Shown one piece after another: positions 50,715 to 62,904 of a stretch of 64,000 nt of DNA (position 1 is its first letter; each line of letters starts with the position of its first letter). Under the pieces are notes generated by a model. It saw only the letters and a list, made by a program, of their open reading frames with translations. It ran no database searches and was not told the DNA's origin. This DNA comes from Plectrocnemia conspersa (lineage: Eukaryota > Arthropoda > Insecta > Trichoptera > Polycentropodidae), in contig VTFK01000052.1 of assembly GCA_009617715.1 (NCBI GenBank), positions 930,001 through 994,000 of the forward strand. Reading direction: 5' to 3'. The translations under genes were made by a program, and so were the position numbers.

Positions 50715-51586
50715 GAGTACGCTCGGGATGAGGATTCCGGTTTGTTATTGTGTGCGTGAACTGTGTGGCTCAAAACAATTTCGCACAGAATATTTAATTT
50801 TTTTATTTTAAAAGAAAATATATGTTTATTTAACATACATACATCTGAGCTAAGTTGGAAATTTCAACGGACAATTAAATATATATTATATAATCGAAGA
50901 AACCAGACATTGATGTCATTAATTAAATATTTGCAAAATGCAAAATCTTCCACCAGTCAAAAAAATAATGAAGTCTTTAGCTATTCTTTAAAAGCAAAAA
51001 GATATAAAATGGGGAAAGAAATTATTCGCAGATTGTTTAATTGCTCGACGACTCTATTAAATCATTAGAATCCATTGAATAAATTAAAAAAATTATCATT
51101 GGCGCAACGATAAGAATAATAACTTTTTTAAGTCTTACAGAAAATAGTGTAAAAAAACCTACAACGTACGGATTAATGGAAAAATAATTAAAATATTTTA
51201 ATCCACAAGTAAGAGAACGAATAACTTACATTGTATATTTGAAGCCTTGATATCAATTAACCCAGATATGCCCAAGAAATTTTATTTTCTTAAAATTTAA
51301 TTTATAAATAAAAAACAGTGGCACGAGTTTAGTTACCTACCCATGGTACAGTGGGCATATCTGGGTTCAACCAATATCAACACAAAATTATTTAAAATAA
51401 ATCACTTGAGAAGATCGAACTTCTGTGCCACACTGCACTTTAATGACGAATACCAGCGTTGACGAATCAGCGACTGTCCTTAAAAGAGAAAGCGAGACAA
51501 CGAAGTACACGCTACATCGCTTCTCCCTCTCATATACATGTACACGCACACAATAGCAAACCGGCATCCTTATCCCGAGCGTACTC
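50715..51586. mobile_element. TA-inserting DNA element, copy C2
   Basis: Bounded by TA (50713-50714, 51587-51588). Termini GAGTACGCTCGGGATGAGGA and TCCTTATCCCGAGCGTACTC are about 45-bp inverted repeats. It is inverted relative to C1 and about 105 bp longer. It carries the plus-strand frame 50763-51068 (WLKTISHRIFNFFILKEN) homologous to the one in C1. There is no DDE motif, so it is probably non-autonomous. The TA target points to the Tc1/mariner group in the broad sense. Confidence 0.85.
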
Positions 51587-51589
51587 TAC

Positions 51590-51990
51590 CTTAAATAATG
51601 AAAATTTAGTATCTTTGGATTTGATACTAGTTCTTCGGGTTCTTCAAAAAAATATATTAACAATTTTTCATAAATTCTTTAATGCATTCTTTAATTTATT
51701 TAATGCATTATTCTCAATAATAGTTTTACGATATTTTTATAGGAAGAATCTATTTCCATATAGGAATTAATTCATTGTTTATGGATTCCGCAAATTGAAG
51801 TTTAGCTACTTAAATAAAAAAATACTAGTACAATAAATAGGTTTAAGCTATTTCAAGTACATTTTAAGCTACTTTAAATTTATTACAAAAATGACTAGCC
51901 TTTGAATCAAACATGTTTTTAACCCGACAAACTCTATTTGTACTTAGGAAAAGCCTAGGTACACGAGAAGCGCTTTTCTGCAAAAATTAT
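51590..51990. other. Non-coding, no gene seen
   Basis: AT-rich spacer between two mobile elements. Confidence 0.4.
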
Positions 51991-52469
51991 CATAGTCCAG
52001 TCAAATAAGGCGAAATAAAGGCTAAACCTCGGAATGAAAGATAACAAGCTGAAATTTTGCACAGACTTTCGTATTGATGTTCTAAGGACAGGGTGAAAAG
52101 TCTCATAAAATATCGTGTCTGCTAATCAAGATATCAAAGGTCAAAGGTCACAAAATTTTTTTTTTTTTTTGCAAATATCTCGCATTTTATGCGTCGCACG
52201 TCATTAGATGCTTTACAAAACTTGTAAAGCATAAAATTTTCTACAAGTTTGGTTAAAATATTTGTTTTGTATCCTTAACCGTTTTTGAGATATAGCGCGA
52301 AGAGTGGGAGGCGTACATCCGTTTATAGAATCCAGCGAGTATTTCTACCTGCTTAACTTGGTATAAGCTTTGAAAAAGTAAGCAATCGTGAAAAAAGTGG
52401 TCTCGGCAAGTCGTTTGAACCATAATTTTATTACTTTTTTTATTGTATTATTAGGAATTATGAATGAAA

Positions 52470-53945
52470 TATTGCTCGACTAGAAATTTGTGCGAAAAAA
52501 TTGAAAGAGTTGAACGATGTCCTTACGGAGTATGTACCAGATGATAAGAAGATCATTTCCAAATTAAGAGAAAAATATTTAACTGACATTATAATTACAA
52601 CGAAGATTGGATCATTCCCTATTTTTTCTTTTCCCGATGCTCAAGCTTAAATTTTATCCATAGCTTGGTATGAAAATAAAAAAGGCACTTCGGAAGAAGA
52701 ACACTTGCGCGTAGTGGAAGCTGCTGCGGCGATTATTAGAGAAGATATTTGATCTTCTGTTGGGACCAAGTCCTATCCGCCCCCGAGTAAAATATTAATG
52801 AAGAAATTCCGAAAACTTTATTACATTTTCTGCAAGAAGTTATTATAAAGAACAGAAAAGGAAAGACGGGTCATTTTAAAACGAAATACACAGCTATAAG
52901 TCATGCCATAATGACTTCCATACGAAAACGGTCCTTTTCTTCGCAGTTATTAATAGGCCTATCTGTATTTCTTCATAGAAGAAATACAGATAGGCCAAAC
53001 ATCCATAAAGTTAGGTTTTTTAGGTTTTTTAGGTATTTTTCGCTTCATATAGTGATACTGTAAGATGTTAAATTTCAGCTGTTTATCACCCACAGCCTCG
53101 TAATCAACCATCAGAGTCAAGTGCCTTAGTACAGTATGCAGCGGATAATGCAGAAAAATATTTATACTCTTGATGGCTATAATACTGTTCATATAATGGG
53201 AATGATAAAAATAATAACTGCAAAATCTGAAGTTATATCCGATGACCGCATAAAGAAATTTACAACAAAACCAAGTGCAAAGGAGTTAGCAGCACTATCA
53301 CATATACCCCTTCTAGTGTATGAAAATCATGTCGTACCCGGATTGAGCAAGAGATTCAAGTTCGAAATTTTAATGATGTAGAAGAACTAACCGAACAAAT
53401 ATTTAATGTAGTTGATTTGTTGTGGATGTACGGAAAGTGGAAAAATATCTCACCGTTGCCAGGGTGGAATGGATTTATTGAACAACTTACAAAACAATGA
53501 GAACTTTGTAACTTCTTGGATTCTGTTTCTTACTTTTATTCATCATCCTGCGAGTAATATGGACACAATTTACAACACATTACAGTGTACTACAAACACT
53601 GCCAAGAAACATGAACAAAGAACATGCTTAATAACTTTTGATCAGCCGTTGTACATAAAAGCACGTGAAATCGTAGCAGCTTCAGATGCTAACTCAGACT
53701 TGTCCAGAGTAGTTGTGAAACTAGGAGGCTTTCATATGCTTAAGTCTTTTATTGGATGTATAGGGTATATAATGAATGGAAGCTGAATCAAGGAAGCTCT
53801 CAGTACAATTTATGCTTCGAATTCTGTCGACAAAATGTTGGATGGTCACGCTTTTGCAAGAAGTATCAGAGGCCATACGCTATTATTTTTGCATTATCGA
53901 TGATGATTTTTTGAAGATATGGAGATTGAAAGTTATAATGCTTTA
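52470..53945 (+). pseudogene. Broken gene of an uncharacterised invertebrate family, possible transposase
   Basis: Reading across stops and frameshifts, forward segments are: TLLHFLQEVIIKNRKGKTGH (about 52815), ISHAIMTSIRKR and FSSQLLIGLSVFLHRR (52890-52980), NAEKYLYTLDGYNTVH (about 53145), KELAALSHIPLLVYEN (about 53280), VDLLWMYGKW and LPGWNGFIEQL (53411-53490). Then come CLITFDQPLYIKAREIV (53630), VVKLGGFHMLKSFIGCIGYI (53710-53770), IKEALSTIYASNSVDKMLDG (53788) and FARSIRGH. The order and the GGFHxLxSFxGxIGxxMxGS box are familiar from predicted proteins scattered in invertebrate genomes. I know no assigned function. Position inside long inverted repeats suggests it mobilises them. Confidence 0.6.
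52956..52996. repeat. Perfect 19-bp hairpin inside the broken gene
   Basis: GGCCTATCTGTATTTCTTC, a 3-nt loop (ATA), and its exact complement. It occurs where the family's coding sequence should continue from the FLHRR segment. It therefore looks like a local fold-back duplication that disrupted the gene. Confidence 0.85.
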
Positions 53946-54404
53946 GACGGGTTCATTCAGCAGATAACAATTTGCGATGTTTCCTATGAAACTGTGGAAA
54001 AATGTGCAGGTAGCTCTGGCTCCGTAGTTCACATAGCGTTATCCTATAAACGGATGCGCGCTTCCCACTCCCCGCGCTATATCTCGAAAACCATTAACCA
54101 TACGAAGAAATAATTTAAAACAAACTTGTAGAAAATTTTATTTTCTATAAGTTTTGTAAAACATCTAATGACATGCAACGCAAAGGAGGTGAGGTATTTG
54201 CAAAAAAACGATTTTTATGACCTTTGACCTTTAATAGCTTGATTAGCAGACACGATATCTTATGAGACTTTTCACCCTATCTTTAGAACGCCAAAACAAA
54301 GGTCTGTGCAAAATTTCAGCTTGTTATCTTTCATTCCGAGGTTAAACCCTTATTTGACTGGACTATCAGTAATAAGCATTAAGGGAATCAAACCGAAAAT
54401 ATTT

Positions 54405-54575
54405 CAATTCAGAGAGGTGTCAGAGAAGGAGGTGTTCTTTCTCATACTCCATTCCGAAACCATATTAAAAAAAAAACACTCCAGAGACAAAACGGAATAA
54501 AAATCAGTGGGGAGATAATTAAAAATATTCGTTATGCTGATGACACGTCAAAATTTGCTGAGACAGTTTAAAACC
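54405..54575 (+). mobile_element. LINE reverse transcriptase fragment (YADD box)
   Basis: In one forward frame: IQRGVREGGVLSHTPF, then GIKISGEIIKNIRYADDTSK. These are the RGVRQGCxLSPLLF and IRYADDT catalytic blocks of a non-LTR element, different in type from the FADD LINEs at 46-48 kb. It is only about 55 codons long and begins about 40 bp after the long-TIR element. Confidence 0.75.
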
Positions 54576-54853
54576 ATAAGCATGAATTTATGGTTTATAA
54601 GAAAGCTCTCCGTGAAATTTAAAATAAAAATAAAAAAAATAGGCAAGATCTTTGAATGGGATTTTTAAAAAAAAATTGTCTTCTTTATTTTTTTTAGTAT
54701 TTTTAACTGTTTTTTTATAGGCGCCATTTTGAAACAATGTGGCAGATCACGCCTTGGTGTAACGATCTTGATTAAGATACATAAAAATTATACAAGGGTA
54801 ATTTTTTGAGAAAAAAATCATTGAGCATTTAACGTGTCCTCAAAAACCGTTAA

Positions 54854-54975
<122 letters not shown>

Positions 54976-54979
54976 AAGG

Positions 54980-56085
54980 TAACTGTATTTTAAACTTGTA
55001 TTCCAAAAAAATATGAATAAGATTTAAAATTAAAATTTAAAATTGTTACGGTATTTCAATAAAATATTTTTATGATCATAAAAATCAGATTTAATTGAAT
55101 CCATCTTTAAAAAATCGTTTAAATCTATTTTTAAATAAAGTTTTATATGCTCATTCTTTTATTCATTATAAAGCTTAGTGAAATAAAAACACGGGATATG
55201 TTTGTGGTCAAAAACATTTGGTCCAGCTGCTGATATCTGATCTGATTCGAAGCAGCCGTATTGCGTTTAGATAAAGAGTCCAGGAACCAAACAATAAATG
55301 AAGATTAAGCGAAACTTACTTCCGGTAACCGCTGATAAACTTCACCGTGATATTTACCAAACGAAACACGTTTCGCCAGTCATTAGCGGTGAACGACTTA
55401 CTGCCAATTGTGTGCGAGTGTGTCGGAGAATGTGCTTTTGCCTTATAAGTTGCGACGAATGGGATGCTGTATCGTGATTATATGACGATTTTTTCACCGA
55501 GTGATAAACTGCCATTAGGAATGGTAATTAGGAATAAATATGTATTTATTCTAAATATTTTGTTGCAATGCAATCAATGATTACTTATAAAGATGTTATA
55601 CTTATATACTTATTAGATTAGGAAAATATAAGAAATTGCAATCTGATTGATTGCAAATATAATAATTTTTATTTCATAGATTCGATAAAAATTGAAAAAC
55701 ACCGTTATGGAATTCGATTCTAGATCTTTCAGGTTTTAGTAACCGACTTATACAATACGTCTGTCGTGATGATAAATATTTTTAAATATCGGCCAAAAAC
55801 TATTTGGCCGATTTAATCGATAATTTTGTATTTTAAAATATGCTTTTGCACTTGAATATTTTTAGTTTGAAGAGCCAAGTTATTCTTAAGAGCATGTTAA
55901 GAAATCACAGTTAGTCGGCTACATTTAACCAGACTAAAAAAAAGGTGCGTTTAAAATACGAACAGCAGTAATAATAAAAAAAACAACATTTAATACCTTG
56001 AAGAAGAGCAATTTAAAGAAGCGTGTCTCCAGGCAACTAGCATTAAAATTTAAGATCGCTACTTCTTACTGAAGCACAATGTTAA
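54980..56085. other. Mostly non-coding; candidate regulatory island 55190-55520
   Basis: No gene. The middle part is GC-richer and repeat-free, with abutting AACCGC (55327-55332) and TGATAA (55333-55338), CATTAGCGGTGAACG and CCTTATAAG. A Runx-GATA pair of this kind also occurs near 45.0 kb. Regulatory role is inference. Confidence 0.35.
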
Positions 56086-56089
56086 AAAA

Positions 56090-57430
56090 ATCAAATTTCA
56101 TACTATTATTAATTAACTTAATTGCTGATGGATCAAGATTAGAAAACAAGAGTAATGGAAGATCTCCACAGGACAACCGACATTTCGGCTAACATACCAG
56201 AAAAGTTATCTGACTTAATTGACTTTTGTATCGTCAAAGACAGACGTTAAACAAATACTAACGAACTATCATCAGAATATAAATTTATCCTAATAAAGTT
56301 GCAAATAAATATAATTTCCAAATAAAAAATATCCGACTTTCTATATTTATAAAACTGACTATGACCAAATGATGAAATTAGATGTAACTTTAAAAAGTAA
56401 TACAGATTTAGATCAGGTAATTGAACAACTAAAAAAACTTAGTAAAATCAAAGCTGAAAAAAGAGAAAATCACACAATAATCGCAACACCAAAAATAGCA
56501 GAAAACTGTGAAAACAGTGGCAGCAAACCAGATCAAAAAGCGATAAAACCAAATTGAACAAAGCCGATAGTGAGCTTAAAGCTATATTTGTAAAATTAAA
56601 ATACCGATCAATTTAACATTACATAAAGAGCTTACGATTAAACACTATGGAAAGCCACGAAAAAACAAAATACAAATGGAAAATTGGCTAGAAGTGACAA
56701 ATTGGAAAAATGCTGAAATAATAATGATTTTAAAACCGATAAGAGCACCTGAGAAAATAACTTTTTATATAGCTTACTGCGCATAAGTATTCAAAAAAAT
56801 ACTTTAAAAACGTTTGAAACCCCTAATCAAAAAATAAACCTAATTCCAAAGCAACAATTTGGTTTTATAAATCGACATAGAACGATAAAACCAGTTCATA
56901 GAATTTAAAAAATATAAACAATAATCAAGAAGCTTCTCGTTTCAGTCATTCGACAAGGTGTTGCATGAAGGTCTGCTTTTTGAACTGAGGTTATATCACC
57001 CGTCATTATTTTTCAAAGTATTACAATGTACATAAAACGTAAATATTTCCATGTATAAGTCAACGAGGAATACACGAACCTAAATGAGATCAATTCAGGA
57101 GTGCCACAGGATAGTCTACTGGGATCAATATTTTTTGGCTATTTACCACTGATCTCCCAAAAACACGACGAACAATAATTACGATATTTTGATCACACTT
57201 ATTATGTACCTAGCGAAGTATTGCACGCGGATCTCAAAATGATTAAAAACGAAAACGTAAATAGTTACTTACATAGAATATAGGAAAAAGACTGGATAAA
57301 CATCCAAACAGACCACCCGAGAAGGGCTGCGGGAAGACAGGACAAATTCTTGGGGCTCAACTCTGGAAAAAAAACATATCAAGAATATATGTATATAAAA
57401 AACCTAAAAACAGACATCAAATAATGAATC
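56090..57430 (+). mobile_element. Jockey-type LINE remnant
   Basis: Degenerate forward frames show NWLEVTNWKNAEIIMILKP (about 56678-56735), IPKQQFGFINRHRTIKPVHR (about 56838), a SFDKVLHEGLLFELRLYHPS segment (56950), a FFKVLQCT then FHVYKSTRNT-like stretch, and GVPQDSLLGSIFFGY (about 57096), the PQGSxLGPLLF block with Gly to Asp. Then follow RRTIITIF with a worn catalytic box, and GRQDKFLGLNSGKKT. This matches the RT order of Jockey-clade LINEs. The open frame 56369-56557 upstream is probably its endonuclease-RT linker. Inactive. Confidence 0.8.
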
Positions 57431-57539
57431 TGAATTAAACTAGTTGTTTGCGATGTATGTTTAGATATAAGTTAATATTTATCTAAGTAAAATAAATCAA
57501 CTTACAAAGATTATTTTGTACAATACCAGTAACTGTAAG

Positions 57540-58430
57540 GACAGGTGGGCTAATTTGCCTCACCTTGAATTTTGCCAGAAAAATGTATGTCATTCAATGA
57601 AATACTATGAATCGTAGTAAAATTAAAATATTTAAAAAAATTACCACTAACGGGCTTACTTTTGACCTTAAAAAATGCATATATATATTTACCAGTGAAA
57701 ATATAATTTATCTGGCAGGTGCTAGTAACATTTTATGATTTTTTATACATTTATTTACATATATAAATTTTACAGTAAATGAGTATTTTTCAGTGAAATA
57801 TTTTAACTGATAGGCGGTATTTAAATTTCATGCTGCTCCCAAATGTCTATTTTACTAAATTTGACAGTTGCGAAACGTCCATTTGCTGTTCAAACCCAAA
57901 CCTTACCCATTGAAACTTCTAAAAATAATTTTAGAACTTTTATTAGTTCAAGTCCAAAATACAAACTAAGCCAACTCATCTCTCAGGGAAAAATAAGCAA
58001 AAGAATAAATACAGACAGATTTCGCATCTCATATATTGCTCCATAGCTTGTCAGCATTTCAATATTACACTGTTTTAAAAATATGATAGCTATCCTTACC
58101 GATATTACAATGGACTTACAATATAAGAGGGCTGATCAAAGTATATTCAAATCGAATTTTGGTCAATAGGAGAGTGCAAAAACAATTATCACTTCTCAGA
58201 AGTTACAAATTCACGTCAAAAGCAATAAAATCGTGTCGGTGCCGTCGCAGTGATTAGATATGCTTCGTAAGTCGTAATTTTGTTATAAAAAATCGTAATA
58301 TGAACGCTAGTTAAACGAGCGTTTTATTGCTTTTGACGTAGATTTTAAACCCCATTGAATTTATCCAGAAAAATGCATGTCATTTAATAAAATAATAATC
58401 AACTTGATGAAATTGAAATATATAATACAA
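57540..58430 (+). repeat. Dispersed repeat, copy 2
   Basis: Same family and orientation as 5740-6660; shared blocks are listed there. Part of the right portion (58200-58340) is rearranged relative to copy 1. The GCAATAAAATCGTG block and the CCGTCGCAGTGA block lie in opposite orientation to copy 1. Confidence 0.65.
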
Positions 58431-59079
58431 ATTTTTATATTTATATGTAGCATCGAAAGGGTTAACTTGTACCTATTATTATTTATTCAAGAAATTATAT
58501 TACGATGTTAAAAAATATATAAAGTCCATTTTTATCATGGGGTTTAGAATCATTATTTTCCTAGAGCACGGGTTCGCTGCTGCCAATTGTATTACTAGAC
58601 TACAAATCTAACGACTTACAAGTTTCAAACCATCTGACATATCAAATAGAAACACAAACCATTAAGCCATATAAATTAATTAAAAAAATGTTTTTATACT
58701 ACTCTTTAAATGAATATATATATATATATATATATAATACTGATATTTAACTTTATTCGTCATAAAGACATGTCAACATAAGTGATTTTTTAAAACAAAT
58801 AATTAAAAAGAGATGTGTATTTAAATACCAATTATATTGACAGATCGATGCATTGTTTCTAGATTTATTTTTGTTTCCACGTCCTGTTTCTTAAAAGTAA
58901 TTAAAATGAAATAGAACTGATTATCACATCCTTATTGTGTTTTGTATGAAGCCGGAAGAGACCGTACATGAAACAATATATTGTATAATATTTAGCAGTG
59001 AAATCAAAGAGTAACCGCTTTGAGACAGTATCATTTTGTCAGCAAAATCTGACCAACGCCTCTCAAACTTTCAAATAAT

Positions 59080-59382
59080 AATTAAAATGTTTTTTTTTTG
59101 ATTTCACAATCAACTTTATGAAATACTACTGTTATCAAAACCGCACACAATTCACGCGTATGTGTGCGAGCGCTTATATGATTTAAACCCAACGTTTGAG
59201 GAATTTATCTGGCCGAAATGTAAAAACAAAAAACTTCGCCCAGAGGTCATATGGTATCGAAGTCACGCGCATAATACTCACAACTTCGGCACGTATTATG
59301 TTTTTCGTCCACTGTACGTTACGTAACCGCTTTTCGAGATAGTCGTTATTTTTTCGTTTTGCTCCTTATATGTGCTTCCAAC
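59080..59382 (+). promoter_or_regulatory. Possible promoter upstream of the 59.4-kb exon
   Basis: Composition rises in GC and CpG (CAATTCACGCG, CACGCGCATAATAC, ACGTTACGTAACCGC) over 250 bp and falls right after the exon. The pattern resembles the other proposed promoters but is weaker. Confidence 0.35.
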
Positions 59383-59427
59383 ATGAGTGATGCCGGTGGT
59401 GACACATCGATACTGACTATTAGAAAG
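59383..59427 (+). CDS. Proposed short first coding exon, unidentified gene
   Basis: ATG with a favourable context (CCAACATGAG) opens 15 codons, MSDAGGDTSILTIRK, ending at AAG|GTATTT (phase 0). The codons are GC-richer than surroundings. The phase equals that of the 37.3-kb exon, so it could be an alternative first exon of the same gene with shared exons beyond 64 kb. I do not recognise the peptide, and no downstream exon is visible in the window. Confidence 0.4.
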
Positions 59428-59429
59428 GT

Positions 59430-62400
59430 ATTTATTTTTTTTAGAAATAATCTAATCTTCTTGAAGATTGTTACCAATCATTAATATATCGATTGGTATA
59501 ATTTGTTTTTTTTTTTATATATTTATATTCATGTGTTTGATTTTTTTTTTTATTGTTGTTTAAAAATTATTATTGAATAAAATTATTTTTGTTGGTAAAC
59601 TAAAGCCGGTTCAAAATAAGTAGTTGTTTCTAAATACTATGTTTCTCAAATACCATAGTGGACTGAAATACTTCAGCAGCATTAAATGGCTATCAAAATT
59701 GAGGCTTAATTTATGCTGTGATAATCTTTGATATTGCAACTGTCATCATTCAATGAATTTGATATTTCATACTTTATCTTCAGCAGAAAGATATATTTAA
59801 TTATTTTTTTAAATAGGGCTGAAGGAATTTATACCTGAAATATATCAGTATAAAGGTACATCTCAAACAAATATAGTTACGTACAGATTATTTGAGGTCG
59901 GTTTTTATTTTTTTTATAAATATGATTTTTTCCAAAGCTGGGCCCCTCGAAGAGAATGGGTCACGAGAATTTATCATTTTTAATTAAAAAAAATTCAGTA
60001 AAAAATATGCTTCAATTGATTTTTTTAAAATGTCTTTTTATATGTATATGTGCTATGTATTGTTTGATTTTTATCATATTTAATTTATTTGAAGGTGAGT
60101 TTTGTGTTATATATTAAATTCACGAATTTTTAAAATAGAGTAAGTGATACAAAAGACTATTTATGTAATTAGTTTTAAAATATCAATTTTAAAATAACGT
60201 TGATTTTGTTGTTAAAAATGCTTAGCAAAATTAAAAATTTTGCTACATGTTTTAGTTATATAATTATTAAATATTCATATAGTTAATACAGATGGATTGA
60301 TGTGATATGATGTACTGGTTGAAAAACTGTTTAAAATAATTAAATAAATATGTTTTAATTTAATAAATAAAATAATCGATTTTATGTAATAAAAAAATAA
60401 AATCGGATTTAAATGTAAATATAATTTTTGATTAAACTAATATTAAAATGCGCTTTTTAATTCATGTGGTATTTAATTTAATCATTTATTTGGATAACTG
60501 GTCCCTTTACTCCATACATAACATCGTATTTAAGTAAAATGAACGTGTTGCAACTGGCATATACAGGTTCACCTAACGTATCGCACTTTTTCTTACTCAA
60601 CTTTACGCCCAAGATTATGTATCATATTTGTGATAAATAATCACAGATTAATAAATATTCCTAATTTAATTAATAAATTAATCTCACAGATAAATAAATA
60701 AAATCGTGCAAAATTAAATTTGTTGGTTGTAGGCTGTAATAATAGTTTATTATCTCAGTCTGGTGTCTCAATAATTTACTTAGTAGTTATCGATTGTAAC
60801 GCATTGGGGTAACGCATATCATTAAAATAATTTGAAAATATTTTTTTATTATTGCTTATGATTTATTTATACTGTTTATTAAATAAAAAAAGTAGTTTTT
60901 TAGTATATATTTTATTTTTATGTTGTATGAAAAAAAATGCTGCAAATATTGAATATTGAATATAATAAATAAACTGATTTATTGTCTGATTTTTTATAAT
61001 GTAATTATTTTGTATATCATATATTTGTGGCAAACAGTATAAAATTGATTTTTTTATTACAATAAATGCTTATAGAACTTTTTTAACATATATGATATTT
61101 AATATGTTTGTTATATATGAGTATATCATTAGATTATTTTAAATTAAGTAAAATCATGTTATTAAATGGTTAAATAATCAAATATTTTCATAATTTTTGA
61201 TGGGTGAACCTATACTATAACTTTTAGTGTAACCGTTTCAATGTTATCTCTGCACGTATTTGAGATAATGATCTACGCAACGTCCTAAATATAATGTTGT
61301 ATACAAATCATAAAAAAAATAAACGGATGTTTATTTGCATGGTTGTTGACCCCCATTATTCTCTAACTGGTTTTGTGATTAATAACAGGCTATTAAATGT
61401 GGATTGCCTAACCGCGATTTGTGACCTCTGAGTTCGTTTTTTACGTTTCACTTTAGCCGAGATCACCGAGTTGATGGATAGTTTCATTCAAAAGGGTTAA
61501 ATAAACAAATATTCTCTCATCTCATTTGGATTTACAGAAAAAATTCAATTCCAACTTTTAATTGTGCATGTGTATTTTTTTCGACATGGGCGTGTGTATA
61601 TTTACAATATACACACTTAATGTATATAATACCGTTTGTTCGCCTTGTATGCAAATAAAACTTTATATGTAGTAGGTTTAACATAAGAGGCGTCGGTTAA
61701 CTCCTTATTTATAAAAATTAACATCTGTATCGCTAATTAAGATCAAAGACTTGTATATGTAATTATAATTTTCTAAAGTGGTGTATACAACGAAACGCGT
61801 AATTTTCAACCTGATATCGCATTACTTTTTCATTAAAAAAATATTATGAATGAAAAATTGCGAATAATAATTTAATTTTACTACATGCGTATAAAATATT
61901 TTTAATTGTGGTTAATTGTATATAATAATTTTAATAACTGTTAATGGGCGTTTATGTAATATATTATAAACTTATTATAAATAATCTTGACGTTTAAAAT
62001 CAATTTTACACATTTATTGCTCGGTCAATATTTATTATTATTATTATTATTATATAGATAATATGACATATTTTTTAAATTTAATTTAAAATGATCTTAT
62101 ATTTTTCGCAAATATTTTATTTTTGGAAATATATTTGTTAATAAACTTATATATATTATAATAATAATATATAGAGAAACCTCGGATTGCAAGTAACTAG
62201 TTTATGAGCATTTCGCAAATATTTTTTTTATTGCGTTACTTTCTTCCAAACTGATCAGATGATTCTTCTTACAGTGAAGACATATTTTTTAGAAAATAAT
62301 TTGACACTCAAAATTTTGTTGAGTATGGCTAATGCTCTTGCTCACTACAATGTAACACATATTACCAATGGGTCAAATACAACTTTACATTTCACACAAA

Positions 62401-62900
62401 AAATAATAACATATTATTCTTATTATTTTTTTAAAGATGCTCGCCTAAAATTTTTGTTCTAATTTTACTTCTTGTATTCTTCATACGGGAAAAATTAACA
62501 TACTCTCCAAAATAAACGTCATATATTCTTAGAGTGATGTGTATTTTTTATTATGCAGATAAAAAATTATGAAAGTGTAATATAGACACTTCAATAAATA
62601 ATTCTTAAAATTATATATCTGATTACAAATCCATACTATATAGTATGTATCTGCCAGTTTACCGGTATAATGTTGATGTCAACTAGAAATAGAGTAGCAA
62701 ATATTCTGAAATGCTTTTACTGTTATCTGAAATTTAAAATATACTCTTAAAGTCGTGTGATAAAATAGCAGCTGCATATTTTTTGCTGTTTACATAACTT
62801 TGTTCAGACAGTGTTTCAAAGTGAATTATGTTTTTGTTCCTATTCTCAGATAGTGACAGTTAAAAATTCATTCAATTCATTAATTGATTTTCCTCTTAGA
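59430..62900. other. AT-rich, no gene seen; small motif-rich block near 61.4 kb
   Basis: Probable intron. The segment 61340-61510 stands out with TGTGGATT (61398-61405) and AACCGC (61410-61415) and little A/T run content. A (TTA)n run lies at about 62031-62053. The frame 62259-62462 has no supporting features. Confidence 0.4.
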
Positions 62901-62904
62901 GATG

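Larger units (their letters stand above)
51993..54365 (+). mobile_element. Long-TIR DNA element carrying an uncharacterised protein gene
   Basis: Two arms, 51993-52328 and 54044-54365, are inverted copies of each other over more than 300 bp. Shared landmarks are TAGTCCAGTCAAATAAGG against CCTTATTTGACTGGACTA at the outer ends, the doubled AAGGTCAAAGGTC motif, AAAATTTTCTACAAGTTTG, and CATCCGTTTATAG at the inner ends. TA (or TCA) flanks are possible target duplications. The interior holds one broken gene, described separately. Such long arms are unlike the short ends of the mariner and piggyBac elements elsewhere in the window. Confidence 0.8.

Noticed and set aside
62259..62462. 67-codon frame in the right-hand intergenic region
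   Set aside because: No motif, no splice or promoter context, and AT-driven composition.
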